Source: Lysobacterales bacterium (lineage in GTDB: Bacteria > Pseudomonadota > Gammaproteobacteria > Xanthomonadales > Rhodanobacteraceae). Taken from it: a stretch of DNA of 64,000 bases. The stretch lies in the NCBI GenBank assembly GCA_017305135.1, contig JAFKNA010000016.1, positions 1-64,000 on the forward strand. Reading direction: 5' to 3'. Below are positions 24,589-33,086 of this stretch, one piece after another. The first letter of the stretch is position 1. Every line of letters starts with the position of its first letter. The translations under genes and the position numbers were made by a program. Below the pieces are notes generated by a model. The model saw only the letters and a program-made list of their open reading frames with translations, was not told the origin of the DNA and did no database searches.

Positions 24589-26271
24589 TCAGCCGCGCGG
24601 CGCGCCGCGTTCCGGGTACAGCGGCGGCAGCGGCGAGGCGGCGGTCGGCGCCGCGGCCGGCCACGCCGGACCCTGCCGGAAGGCATCGGCGAGGCGCCCC
24701 GCCAAGCCATCGGCGGCAGCGCCTGCATAGCGCACCCGCTGCAGCTCGGCGAGTGCCTGCTGCTGGCGCGGATCGGTGACGATCGCCGCGAGTTCACCGG
24801 CGTTCCGCAGGTCCTGCCGCGTGGCGCCCGCCCAGCGGACGAGCGCGTGCTCGGCCGCGGCGAGGTCGCCGAGGGAACAGGCGCGCAGGAAATCGGCGCG
24901 CGCGGCACCGGGCGCCGGATCGGGGCCGGCCGCCGCCTGGCGTGGCGGCGCGGCCCGTCGCCAGCGCCAGAGCCAGAGCGTGGCCAGCCAGAGCAGGAAG
25001 GCCGCCGCGGCCAGTGCCCGCCAGATCCGCACCGCCGTGGCCGGCCGGGCCGGCGCCGACTCCGCCACGGTCGCGGCCGGACGACCCGCAGCCGCATCCG
25101 GCGCTGGCGGAGCGCCGCTTGCGGCGGGCAGCACGCGGACGGTGCGCGCCGGCAACACGGCGACCGCTGGCCGGTCGGCGCTGGTATTCCACCAGTCGAC
25201 GCGGATTTCCGGCAGCACCAGGGTGCCGGCCCGGCCCGGGACGAAGGCGAACTTCTGCACGCGTTCGCCCTGCAGCCACTCGCCATCGTCGCGGGTGCGG
25301 GTGTCGGCCTTGTCGGGATAGATCTCCGCCCCCGCGGGCGCGGTCGGCGCAAGCTCGGGCAACTGCTCGAAGGCGAGCCCCTGCGCCTTGAGGCGCACCA
25401 CGCGCGTGACCGGATCGCCCACGTGCAGCTCGGCCGGCAGCGGCTCCTCGTCCTGCAGTTGCAGCGATGCGGCCGGCAGCCACGCGCCGGCCGGGGCGTT
25501 CGCCGGACGCGGGCGCACCTGCAGCGAAACGGCGTCCGAGGCCGCCGAGAGGCGGCGACCGCGGTTGAAGAAGCCGGTCGGGTCGCCGCCGGCGAGCGCG
25601 CTGCCCTGGAACGTCAGCGGGCCAATCTCGATGCGGCCGCTGCGCTCGGGCGTCAGCGCATAGTGGCGCTCGTAGACGCGATAGCGCCGGCCGCCGACGG
25701 TGGCGAAGAACGAGGTGTCCTGGCCCTGGCCGAGGCGCCGCACCACCAGGCCATCGGCCGCCGGCTCGGAGAGATTGCCGTCGGTGAGGTCTTGCGCCGA
25801 GTAGAGCTTGACCGTGTAGCGCACCTGCTGCTGGACGTAGGGGTCGGGCGGCTCGGCGCGCACCTCGATGAACACGTCGCCACGCGCGCCGGCGACGCTC
25901 GCGTCCGCCGCGGCGCGGACCTCGAGTTCGAGCGCTGCGGTTTGCTCCGTGCCGACGCGGAGCGCAGGCAGCTGGATGCGGCCCTGCCGCCGGGGTTCGA
26001 GTCCCACCGCCCACAGGGTCTTGGCCGTCGCGCGGCCGCTGACCAGGCTGACCTGCCGACTGGACTGGGTGCCGAGCACGCGGAAATCGGCTTCCAGCGG
26101 CGAGAAATCCGGTGCGGCGGCGCTGGCGCCCTCCACTTCCACGTTGAGGGTGACCGATTCGCCGGCTTCGACCGTGTTGCGGTCGAGCCAGGCGCGCGGC
26201 GCGGCACCGAGCGCCGGGGCGATCAGCAGCAGGGCCAAAGCGGCCAGCCACGAGCAATGCCATCGGTTCAC
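24589..26271 (-). CDS. batD: BatD-like protein (oxygen-tolerance family)
   Basis: A 560-residue exported protein with signal peptide (SWLAALALLLIAPALGAAPRA), several beta-sandwich repeats and one C-terminal membrane span (about 400-420, WRALAAAAFLLWLATLWLWRW). Family blocks include RAWLDRNTVEAGESVTLNVEVEG, FRVLGTQSSRQVSLVSGR, VFIEVRAEPPDPYVQQQVRYTVKLY and the WWNTSADRPAVAVLP segment near the end of the ectodomain. BatD is encoded with MoxR/BatA/BatB in many bacteria and was linked to aerotolerance in Bacteroides; its biochemical role is unclear. The start codon overlaps the stop of the gene before it by 4 bases. Confidence 0.9.
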   Translation of the reverse strand: MNRWHCSWLAALALLLIAPALGAAPRAWLDRNTVEAGESVTLNVEVEGASAAAPDFSPLEADFRVLGTQSSRQVSLVSGRATAKTLWAVGLEPRRQGRIQLPALRVGTEQTAALELEVRAAADASVAGARGDVFIEVRAEPPDPYVQQQVRYTVKLYSAQDLTDGNLSEPAADGLVVRRLGQGQDTSFFATVGGRRYRVYERHYALTPERSGRIEIGPLTFQGSALAGGDPTGFFNRGRRLSAASDAVSLQVRPRPANAPAGAWLPAASLQLQDEEPLPAELHVGDPVTRVVRLKAQGLAFEQLPELAPTAPAGAEIYPDKADTRTRDDGEWLQGERVQKFAFVPGRAGTLVLPEIRVDWWNTSADRPAVAVLPARTVRVLPAASGAPPAPDAAAGRPAATVAESAPARPATAVRIWRALAAAAFLLWLATLWLWRWRRAAPPRQAAAGPDPAPGAARADFLRACSLGDLAAAEHALVRWAGATRQDLRNAGELAAIVTDPRQQQALAELQRVRYAGAAADGLAGRLADAFRQGPAWPAAAPTAASPLPPLYPERGAPRG

Positions 26272-28127
26272 CGTGGGTCGCCTCCCTGCTGTCGGCGCTG
26301 GTATTCGAGCTGGAACTTGCGCCGCAGCAGTCCGCCCGGATCGTCGGGGACGCGCTGCAGGAGGTGCTCGAGCGCCTGCTGTTTCTCGCGCGTGGCCGCG
26401 TCTTCCGGTGCGGCGTCGAGCGCCGCGGCGGCCTGTTCGGGATCGCCGGGCTCGCTGGCCAGCGCCTGGTCGATCGAGCGCGCGAGCGCATCCCGTTGCG
26501 CGGCGTCGGGCGGTGGCGCCTCTCCGGCGGCGGCCGGTGCGCCGGTCCGGTCCGCGCCGGCGCCGCTCTCGTCGCGGCCCTGCGACGGAGCGCGCTGCTC
26601 GCTTTCGGCCCTGGGGGCCTCGCCGTCCATCGTAGCAGGCTCGGCGCCCTCCCCTTCGGCGCCATCGGCGGAGCGCTGGGGCGGCGTGGATCGTGCGTCC
26701 TGTTGGGAATCGCCGGAGTCGCCCGGCTGCGGCTCTTCGCCCTGCCCGGCCTGTTCATCCTGCTGCTGTTGCAGCGCCTGTTCCACCAGCGCGCGATTGG
26801 CGAGCGCGTCCTCCATGCCGGGCGCCAGTGCCAGCGCCTCGTCGTAGGCGCCGAGCGCGTCCTTGAAACGCCCCAGCCGGGCCAGCGCGTTGCCGCGGTT
26901 GTAGGCGGCGTCGGCCCCGCCTGCGCCCTGCCAGCCTTCCGCGGCGGCGGCAAAGTCGCCGCCCTGGTAATGCGCGCTGGCGCGCCATGCCGGGTCGGCA
27001 GCGAGCGCCGCCGCCCGCGCCGCATCGCCGGCGCCGAGGGCACGCGCGGCCTGCTGGTCCGGGCGCTGCCAGAAGTCCGCCCAGCCGGCCGCACGCACGC
27101 CACCGGCTGGCAGCACCAGGGCCGCGGCGAACACCATCAGCCAGCCGCGACGGAACCCGGCGAGGGCGAGCGGCAGCAGGCCAAGCAGCAGCCAGGGGCC
27201 GCGGTCGCGCCAACGGCTGCCCTCGGCCAACCCATCGGTCTCGCCGCGCCCGGCCGGATCCACGCTGGCGGCGAGCACCGTGTCGAGATCCGTCGCATCG
27301 ACCGCCAGCGCGGCATAGTGCCCGCCGCCCGCACGTGCGAGCGCCCGCAGGCCCGCTTCGTCGCGGCGCGCGAGCACGAGCTGGCCCGCCTCGCTGGCGA
27401 AGCCGCCGTCGGCGAGCGGCACCGGCGCGCCGGCATCGCTGCCGACGCCGAGCACCGAGACCGAGATGCCGGCGTCGCGCGCCTGGCGCGCCGCCGCCTC
27501 GGCGCCAGCGCCGGCCGAATCGGCCAGCAGCACGATTTCCCCCTTGCGCAAGCCGGCCTGGCGGATCAGCTCGACCGCGGCCTGGATGGCGCGTGCGGTG
27601 TCGTTGCCGGCGACCGGCATCACGTCAGGCGCCAGCACCGCGACGAGGTTCCGCACCGTCGCCACGTCGTCGGTCAGCGGCGCGGCGACGAAGGCGTCGC
27701 CGGCGTAGCCGACGAGGGCGGTCTGGTGATCGCGGCTGCGCGCGAGGATGTCGTCGATCTTGTAGCGCGCGCGCTCCAGCCGGCTCGGCTTGACGTCCGC
27801 GGCCAGCATGCTCGGCGCCAGTTCGAGCGCGATCACCCGCGCCGCCTGGTTGCGGTAGAGCGGCAACGGCTCGCGCTCCCAGGCGGGGCCGGCGAGCGCC
27901 AGCACCGCCAGCAGCGCGGCGAGGGCGGCCAGCCACGTCGCGTGCCGGCTGGGGCGAACCGCGCTGCGCCCGATCAGGTGTGGCAGGAGCGCGGCATCGA
28001 CCACGCCGCGCCAGCCGCCGGCGTCGCCGCGACCGCGCCGCCAGCCCCACCAGAGCAGCGGCAGCGCGGCCAGCAGCAGGAGCGCCGCCGGACGCAGGAA
28101 ATGGAAGTGGGCCGGCAGCCCGCTCAT
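26268..28127 (-). CDS. BatB/BatC-type VWA-TPR membrane protein
   Basis: A 619-residue fusion. Two N-terminal spans are followed by a VWA domain (about 85-290), another span pair (about 305-335) and a TPR region (about 380-455, AAYNRGNALARLGRFKDALGAYDEAL). A low-complexity acidic/Gln-rich tail precedes the family end motif VPDDPGGLLRRKFQLEYQRR. The MIDAS position normally reading D-S-S is ELAPSM here (IALELAPSMLAADVKPSRL), so Asp and the first Ser are replaced. A start at 28127 overlaps the batA stop (ATGA) and is preferred to the ATG at 28145. It likely acts in the membrane with BatA and MoxR on a periplasmic process. Confidence 0.9.
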   Translation of the reverse strand: MSGLPAHFHFLRPAALLLLAALPLLWWGWRRGRGDAGGWRGVVDAALLPHLIGRSAVRPSRHATWLAALAALLAVLALAGPAWEREPLPLYRNQAARVIALELAPSMLAADVKPSRLERARYKIDDILARSRDHQTALVGYAGDAFVAAPLTDDVATVRNLVAVLAPDVMPVAGNDTARAIQAAVELIRQAGLRKGEIVLLADSAGAGAEAAARQARDAGISVSVLGVGSDAGAPVPLADGGFASEAGQLVLARRDEAGLRALARAGGGHYAALAVDATDLDTVLAASVDPAGRGETDGLAEGSRWRDRGPWLLLGLLPLALAGFRRGWLMVFAAALVLPAGGVRAAGWADFWQRPDQQAARALGAGDAARAAALAADPAWRASAHYQGGDFAAAAEGWQGAGGADAAYNRGNALARLGRFKDALGAYDEALALAPGMEDALANRALVEQALQQQQDEQAGQGEEPQPGDSGDSQQDARSTPPQRSADGAEGEGAEPATMDGEAPRAESEQRAPSQGRDESGAGADRTGAPAAAGEAPPPDAAQRDALARSIDQALASEPGDPEQAAAALDAAPEDAATREKQQALEHLLQRVPDDPGGLLRRKFQLEYQRRQQGGDPR

Positions 28128-29116
28128 GCCAGGCTCCGCCGCCACGCGCCACCCGGCAGCAGCAGCGCCAGCGTGGCGACGCCGAGCGCCGCCGCCAGCG
28201 GCAGCCAGTAGAGCTCGTCGACCGGGCGCAGGCTCTGGCTGGTATCGGCGGCGGGCTCGAGGCGGTCGATGCTGCGGTAGATGTCGGCCAGTTCCTCGCT
28301 GTTGCGGGCGCGGAAATAGCGTCCGCCGGTGGCTTCGGCCATGGCCGTCAGCATCGCCTCGTCGAGGTCGGCGGAGGGATTGACCATGCGGCTGCCGAAC
28401 AGGCTGTTGATGCGCAGCGCATCGGCGCCGATGCCGATGGTGTAGATGCGCACCTGGTTGGCCTCGGCGAGGGCGATGGCCTGGTCCGGCTCGAGCTCCC
28501 CGGAGGTGTTGACGCCATCGGTCAGCAGCACCAGCACGCGCTGTCCGGCGGGTCGTTCACGCAGGCGCTTCACGGCGAGGCCGACCGCGTCGCCGATGGC
28601 CGTCTCGCGCCCAGCGAGGCCGATGGTCGATTCCTCGAGCTGGCGCCCCACGGTGCCGAGGTCGAAGGTCAGCGGCACCAGCAGGTAGGCGCGCGTGCCG
28701 AACAGGATCAGGCCGACGCGATCACCGGCGCGGCGTTCGACGAAGTCGCTGGCGATGGCCTGGATGGCGGTGAAGCGCGGCACCGCCATGCCGCCGAGCT
28801 GCATGTCCTCGATGCTCATGCTGCCCGAGGTATCGACGGCGAGGAGCAGGTCGCGGCCGGAACGCGGCACGTCGGCCGGCGGGCCGAGCCACAGCGGGCG
28901 GCTGGCGGCGGCGACCAGCAGGCACCAGGCGAGCAGCGCCAGCATCCGGCGCAGCGGCGGCACCGGCGAGGCCTGCGCCGCGGCCGGCAGCGCGAGGCCG
29001 GGGTGCGGCATCCGCAGCGCCGCCCCGACCTCGCTGCGCGACGGCGGCAGCAGCCACGCCGCCGCGAGTGGCAGCGGCAGCAGCGCCAGGAACCAGGGCC
29101 AGGCGAGCTCAAGCAT
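28124..29116 (-). CDS. batA: BatA-type von Willebrand factor A membrane protein
   Basis: A 330-residue protein with two N-terminal membrane spans (LAWPWFLALLPLPLAAAWLL; LALLAWCLLVAAASRP), a VWA domain with an intact MIDAS (LAVDTSGSMSIEDM, with later LTDGVNTSGE), and a C-terminal span (LPLAAALGVATLALLLPGG). BatA homologues are paired with a BatB partner and a MoxR ATPase. The start at 29116 (MLELAWPWFL) is chosen because it overlaps the upstream DUF4381 stop by 8 bases and matches the family; the reading frame runs further upstream without similarity. Confidence 0.92.
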   Translation of the reverse strand: MLELAWPWFLALLPLPLAAAWLLPPSRSEVGAALRMPHPGLALPAAAQASPVPPLRRMLALLAWCLLVAAASRPLWLGPPADVPRSGRDLLLAVDTSGSMSIEDMQLGGMAVPRFTAIQAIASDFVERRAGDRVGLILFGTRAYLLVPLTFDLGTVGRQLEESTIGLAGRETAIGDAVGLAVKRLRERPAGQRVLVLLTDGVNTSGELEPDQAIALAEANQVRIYTIGIGADALRINSLFGSRMVNPSADLDEAMLTAMAEATGGRYFRARNSEELADIYRSIDRLEPAADTSQSLRPVDELYWLPLAAALGVATLALLLPGGAWRRSLA

Positions 29117-29630
29117 GCGCGCGTGCACCCGGCAGGACGTGGTGGAGCCACTCGCGTGCGAGCGCGAGCAGCGTCGGGAAATCCACCGGCTCGGCACCGG
29201 CCACGGCGGCAGGCCGATAGGGCAGATCGGCCAGCACGCGCGCCGGGCCGGTCAGGAAGGGCGCCGCCTCGCGCCGCGCCGGCGGCCACTGCCGATCAAG
29301 GAAGGCCAGCCAGTCGTCGCCGGACAGCGCCACGGCGGCCGGATCGATGAGGCGCGCCACCCGCCGCAGCAGGCCTGACAGCGCGGTGGCGCGGGCGGCG
29401 GGGTCAAGATGCGGCGCGCCGGCAATGCCGTCGAGCTCGGCCTCGATGGCGTGCCGCCAGCGCTGCTGCGCACGCCATCGCAGCAGCCGGCGGCCGAGCA
29501 GCAGGCCGGCGCCGAGCAGCAGCGCGGCCAGCAGCCACCAGCCGGGGGCGGGCGGCCAGAAGGCGGGCTCGGGCGGCAGGTGGATGTCCCGCAGCGGCAG
29601 CGCCAGGGCGGCGGCGGCGGAGCCACTCAT
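29109..29630 (-). CDS. DUF4381 family membrane protein
   Basis: A 173-residue single-span protein. It begins with a proline-rich periplasm-facing segment (LPLRDIHLPPEPAFWPPAPGWW). One transmembrane helix (LLAALLLGAGLLLGRRLL) leads to a cytosolic helical part containing LLRRVARLIDP and GDDWLAFLDRQW. This layout is the DUF4381 family, which occurs only in MoxR/Bat operons between the DUF58 and BatA genes. Function unknown. The start overlaps the DUF58 stop (ATGA). Confidence 0.88.
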   Translation of the reverse strand: MSGSAAAALALPLRDIHLPPEPAFWPPAPGWWLLAALLLGAGLLLGRRLLRWRAQQRWRHAIEAELDGIAGAPHLDPAARATALSGLLRRVARLIDPAAVALSGDDWLAFLDRQWPPARREAAPFLTGPARVLADLPYRPAAVAGAEPVDFPTLLALAREWLHHVLPGARAHA

Positions 29631-30559
29631 GGAGCGCGCACCGCGGAACGGCCGCTGGCCAGCAGCGGCGCCAGGGCTGGGCGGAGATCGGCCTGGGTCT
29701 CCAGCTCGGCGACGCGGATGCCGAGCCGGCGGCAATGCGCCGTGAGCTCGGCGCGCGGCGCGGCCAGGCGGCTCGCCCAGGCCTCGCGCGTGGCGCGGTC
29801 GGAGAAGTCCAGCATGCCGCGCAGGCCACCGAGATGGACGGCATAGCGGCCTGGCGGCGGCGGCGCGAGCTCCAGCGCATCGCAGGGCAGGACCAGCGCC
29901 AGCTCGTGTCGCGCGGCGATCTCCGTCAGCCGGCGGGGCGCGTCGGCGCCGGGCAGGAAGCCGTCGCTGACGACCACCACGCGCACGCCGGGGCGCAGCA
30001 GGCGACGCAGGCGCACCAGCCCTTCTTCCAGGCTCCCGTGTCGGTCGGGCGCGGCCGCCGCGTCCCAGTCGTGCAGCGCCCTCAGCACGCCGAGCACGCC
30101 GCGCCGGCCGGACGCCGGCTTGACCTCGCCCGCCACGCCGCCGCCGAAGGCGAGCGCGCCGACGCGATCGCCGGCGCCGCCGGCCGTCCAGGCGAGGAAG
30201 GCGGCGGCGCGGGCCGCCTGCACGTTCTTGAAGCGCACGCGGCTGCCGAAGCGCATCGAGGGATTGAAATCCATCACCAGCAGCAGCGCCTGCTCGCGCT
30301 CTTCCTCGAACAGCTTGGTATGCGCCTTGCCGCTGCGCGCGGTGACCCGCCAGTCCATGTGCCGGATCTCGTCACCGGGCTGGTAGATGCGCGACTCGCG
30401 GAAATCCATGCCGCGTCCGCGCCAGCGGGAACGCAAGCCGCCCGCCTCGGCGGCGCTGGCCGGCCGGCGGCGCGCCAGGCGCGCGCCACGTGCCAGCGGC
30501 GCGAGCGCGATCAACTCGTCGAGGGCGACGCGGGTGGGATTGGCGGCAGGAGTTGACAT
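29627..30559 (-). CDS. DUF58 domain protein
   Basis: A 310-residue cytosolic protein with the DUF58 signature GRGMDFRESRIYQPGDEIRHMDWRVTARSGKAHTKLFEEEREQ, followed by a VWA-like fold (LLVMDFNPSMRFGS; VVVVSDGFLPG). It has no membrane span, unlike DUF58 proteins of the transglutaminase operons. In MoxR systems it is thought to be the client or adaptor linking the AAA+ ring to membrane VWA proteins; this is inference. It lies 82 bases downstream of moxR, with a CCCTCAG direct repeat in the gap (about 30608-30628). Confidence 0.9.
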   Translation of the reverse strand: MSTPAANPTRVALDELIALAPLARGARLARRRPASAAEAGGLRSRWRGRGMDFRESRIYQPGDEIRHMDWRVTARSGKAHTKLFEEEREQALLLVMDFNPSMRFGSRVRFKNVQAARAAAFLAWTAGGAGDRVGALAFGGGVAGEVKPASGRRGVLGVLRALHDWDAAAAPDRHGSLEEGLVRLRRLLRPGVRVVVVSDGFLPGADAPRRLTEIAARHELALVLPCDALELAPPPPGRYAVHLGGLRGMLDFSDRATREAWASRLAAPRAELTAHCRRLGIRVAELETQADLRPALAPLLASGRSAVRAP

Positions 30560-30641
30560 GGATTCAGTGGGACGGGTGGCCCAGGACTCGGCGCCGGCTG
30601 TCGCGTGGAACTGCGCGGCCCTCAGCCCTCAGCCCTGCTCC

Positions 30642-31628
<987 letters not shown>

Positions 31629-31784
31629 GGGCGGTTCCGGAAAGGGGCGTCAATCGTCGCACGCGGGCGGGCGAGGCTGGGACAACGCCGCGGGCGGATA
31701 GTTTTACCGCTGCGACCGGCGCGACGGACCGGATGCCCACTGGCAGGGAACCGGCGCCGCCTGAAGCCTGCTCTTCACCGGCCC

Positions 31785-32945
31785 TCAGCCAGCATCGAGG
31801 ACCTCCTGCAGCGGCATCGGCTTGCCGAACAGCCAGCCCTGGGCGTAATGGCAGCCGAGCCGCCCGAGCACATCGTACTGCTCGCGAGTTTCGACCCCTT
31901 CGGCCACCAGCTCGCTGCCCAGCGCCCGCGCCATCTGCACGATGACCCCGACCAGTGCCGCGCCGCGCGGGGTGTGGATGGCGCGCACGAAACCCGCATC
32001 CAGCTTGATCTGGTCGAAATCGAGCGTCAGCAGCGGGCCGAGGTTGGAATAGCCGGTGCCGAAATCGTCGAGTGCCACGTGCATGCCGGCACCATGGCAC
32101 TGCGCGAGGAGGTCAGCCACCCGCTCCAGGTCGAAGACCAGGCTTTCGGTGATCTCGAGCTTCAACCGGTCGGGCGGCAGGCGCCGTGCCTCCAGGTGGC
32201 CAAGGATGCGCGGCACCAGCGACGGGTCCTCCAGCTGGCGCGCCGAGACGTTGAGCGCGATGAAGGGCAGCGCCTCACGTCCGCGCCGCATCATCTCGGC
32301 CAGCATCTCGCAGACGTGGGCGAGGATGTAGTCGCCGACCGGAAGGATCAGCGAGGTTTCCTCGGCCAGGCGGATGAATTCGCTCGGCGAGACCTCGCCG
32401 CGCTCCGGGTGGCGCCAGCGCACCAGTGCCTCGTAGCCGGCGATGCGGCCATCGGCGATCGCGCAGATCGGCTGCAAGCGGAGTTCGAGCTCCTTGCGCT
32501 CGATGGCGGCGCGCAATTCGCTTTCGAGGCGGATCTTGTCCATCGCCCCGGCGTCGGAGGCCGGCTCGAACCTCGGTGGCGGCGCCCCCCGCGTGACGCC
32601 GGTCAGCGTCGCCAGGGCCGAGCGGTAGCGCGCCAGTTGGCTCATCAGCAGCGCGCGCACGATGGGGTCGGCCGCCGCCAGCCGCTCGGCGAACTGGCTG
32701 GTACTGATTCGGGTGAGGCGGCAATCGGTGAGGGCGCGCGCGGTCGCGGTACGCGGCGAGTCGTCGATCACCGCCATCTCGCCGAGCAGCATGCCGGGGC
32801 CGAGTTCGCTCAGCACGCACGGCGCGCCATTATGCGTCGTGGTGATCTCGATGCGCCCGGCCTCGATCAGGTAGGCCCCGGTCGGCGCATCGCCTTCGGC
32901 GAAGATGAGTTCCCCGGCCTTGAACAGTTCGCTGTAGGGCTGCAA
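31785..32945 (-). CDS. Cyclic-nucleotide-binding domain / EAL phosphodiesterase
   Basis: About 386 residues. An N-terminal cNMP-binding fold (FKAGELIFAEGDAPTGAYLIEAGRIEI... LGPGMLLGEMAVIDDSPRTATARAL) joins a complete EAL domain. Catalytic-site residues for c-di-GMP hydrolysis are present: EALVRWRHP, Asn in ALNVSARQL, Glu in LEITES, the Asp pair in ALDDFGTGYSNL, Lys in DQIKLDAGFV, Glu in VAEGVET and Gln in YAQGWLFGKP. There is no GGDEF. The probable start is TTG at 32945 (GGGGAG eight bases upstream). The frame is open to an ATG at 33074, but that reading would run through an intrinsic terminator at 33007-33031. The ligand of the cNMP domain (cAMP, c-di-GMP or other) cannot be told. Confidence 0.9.
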   Translation of the reverse strand: MQPYSELFKAGELIFAEGDAPTGAYLIEAGRIEITTTHNGAPCVLSELGPGMLLGEMAVIDDSPRTATARALTDCRLTRISTSQFAERLAAADPIVRALLMSQLARYRSALATLTGVTRGAPPPRFEPASDAGAMDKIRLESELRAAIERKELELRLQPICAIADGRIAGYEALVRWRHPERGEVSPSEFIRLAEETSLILPVGDYILAHVCEMLAEMMRRGREALPFIALNVSARQLEDPSLVPRILGHLEARRLPPDRLKLEITESLVFDLERVADLLAQCHGAGMHVALDDFGTGYSNLGPLLTLDFDQIKLDAGFVRAIHTPRGAALVGVIVQMARALGSELVAEGVETREQYDVLGRLGCHYAQGWLFGKPMPLQEVLDAG

Positions 32946-33006
32946 GGCGGAGCTCCCCGGGAATTGGCGACGCCAGCTTGACAGCTTCGCCGGCTGATGG
33001 TAACTC

Positions 33007-33031
33007 AAAAAAGGGGCCGCATTGCGGCCCC
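33007..33031 (-). terminator. Intrinsic terminator of the pil/Ig-like lipoprotein operon
   Basis: On the minus strand GGGGCCGC, a 3-base loop and GCGGCCCC form a perfect 8-bp GC stem followed at once by six T. It is the clearest rho-independent terminator in the window. It lies 56 bases after the stop of the Ig-like lipoprotein gene and 62 bases before the TTG start of the EAL gene, so it separates the two units. Confidence 0.9.
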
Positions 33032-33086
33032 TGGGGTGGCGAGATGACGGCCCAGCTGCACGGGCCACCTTCATCGATGCATGTGG

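Noticed and set aside
25991..26009. GGGGTTCGAGTCCC-like stretch resembling a tRNA T-arm
   Set aside because: No acceptor, D or anticodon arms can be found around it, and it lies inside the batD coding sequence (LEPRRQG).
22957..26847. A plus-strand open frame of 1296 codons running antisense to adk, then across pfp, batD and batB/C
   Set aside because: Composition is Arg/Pro/Ala-rich with no domain, and every part overlaps a recognised gene in another frame. In GC-rich DNA such stop-free shadow frames are expected.
32946..33074. Longer N-terminus for the EAL protein starting at ATG 33074
   Set aside because: That region contains an intrinsic terminator for the upstream operon, shows no domain sequence, and a well-placed ribosome site precedes TTG 32945.
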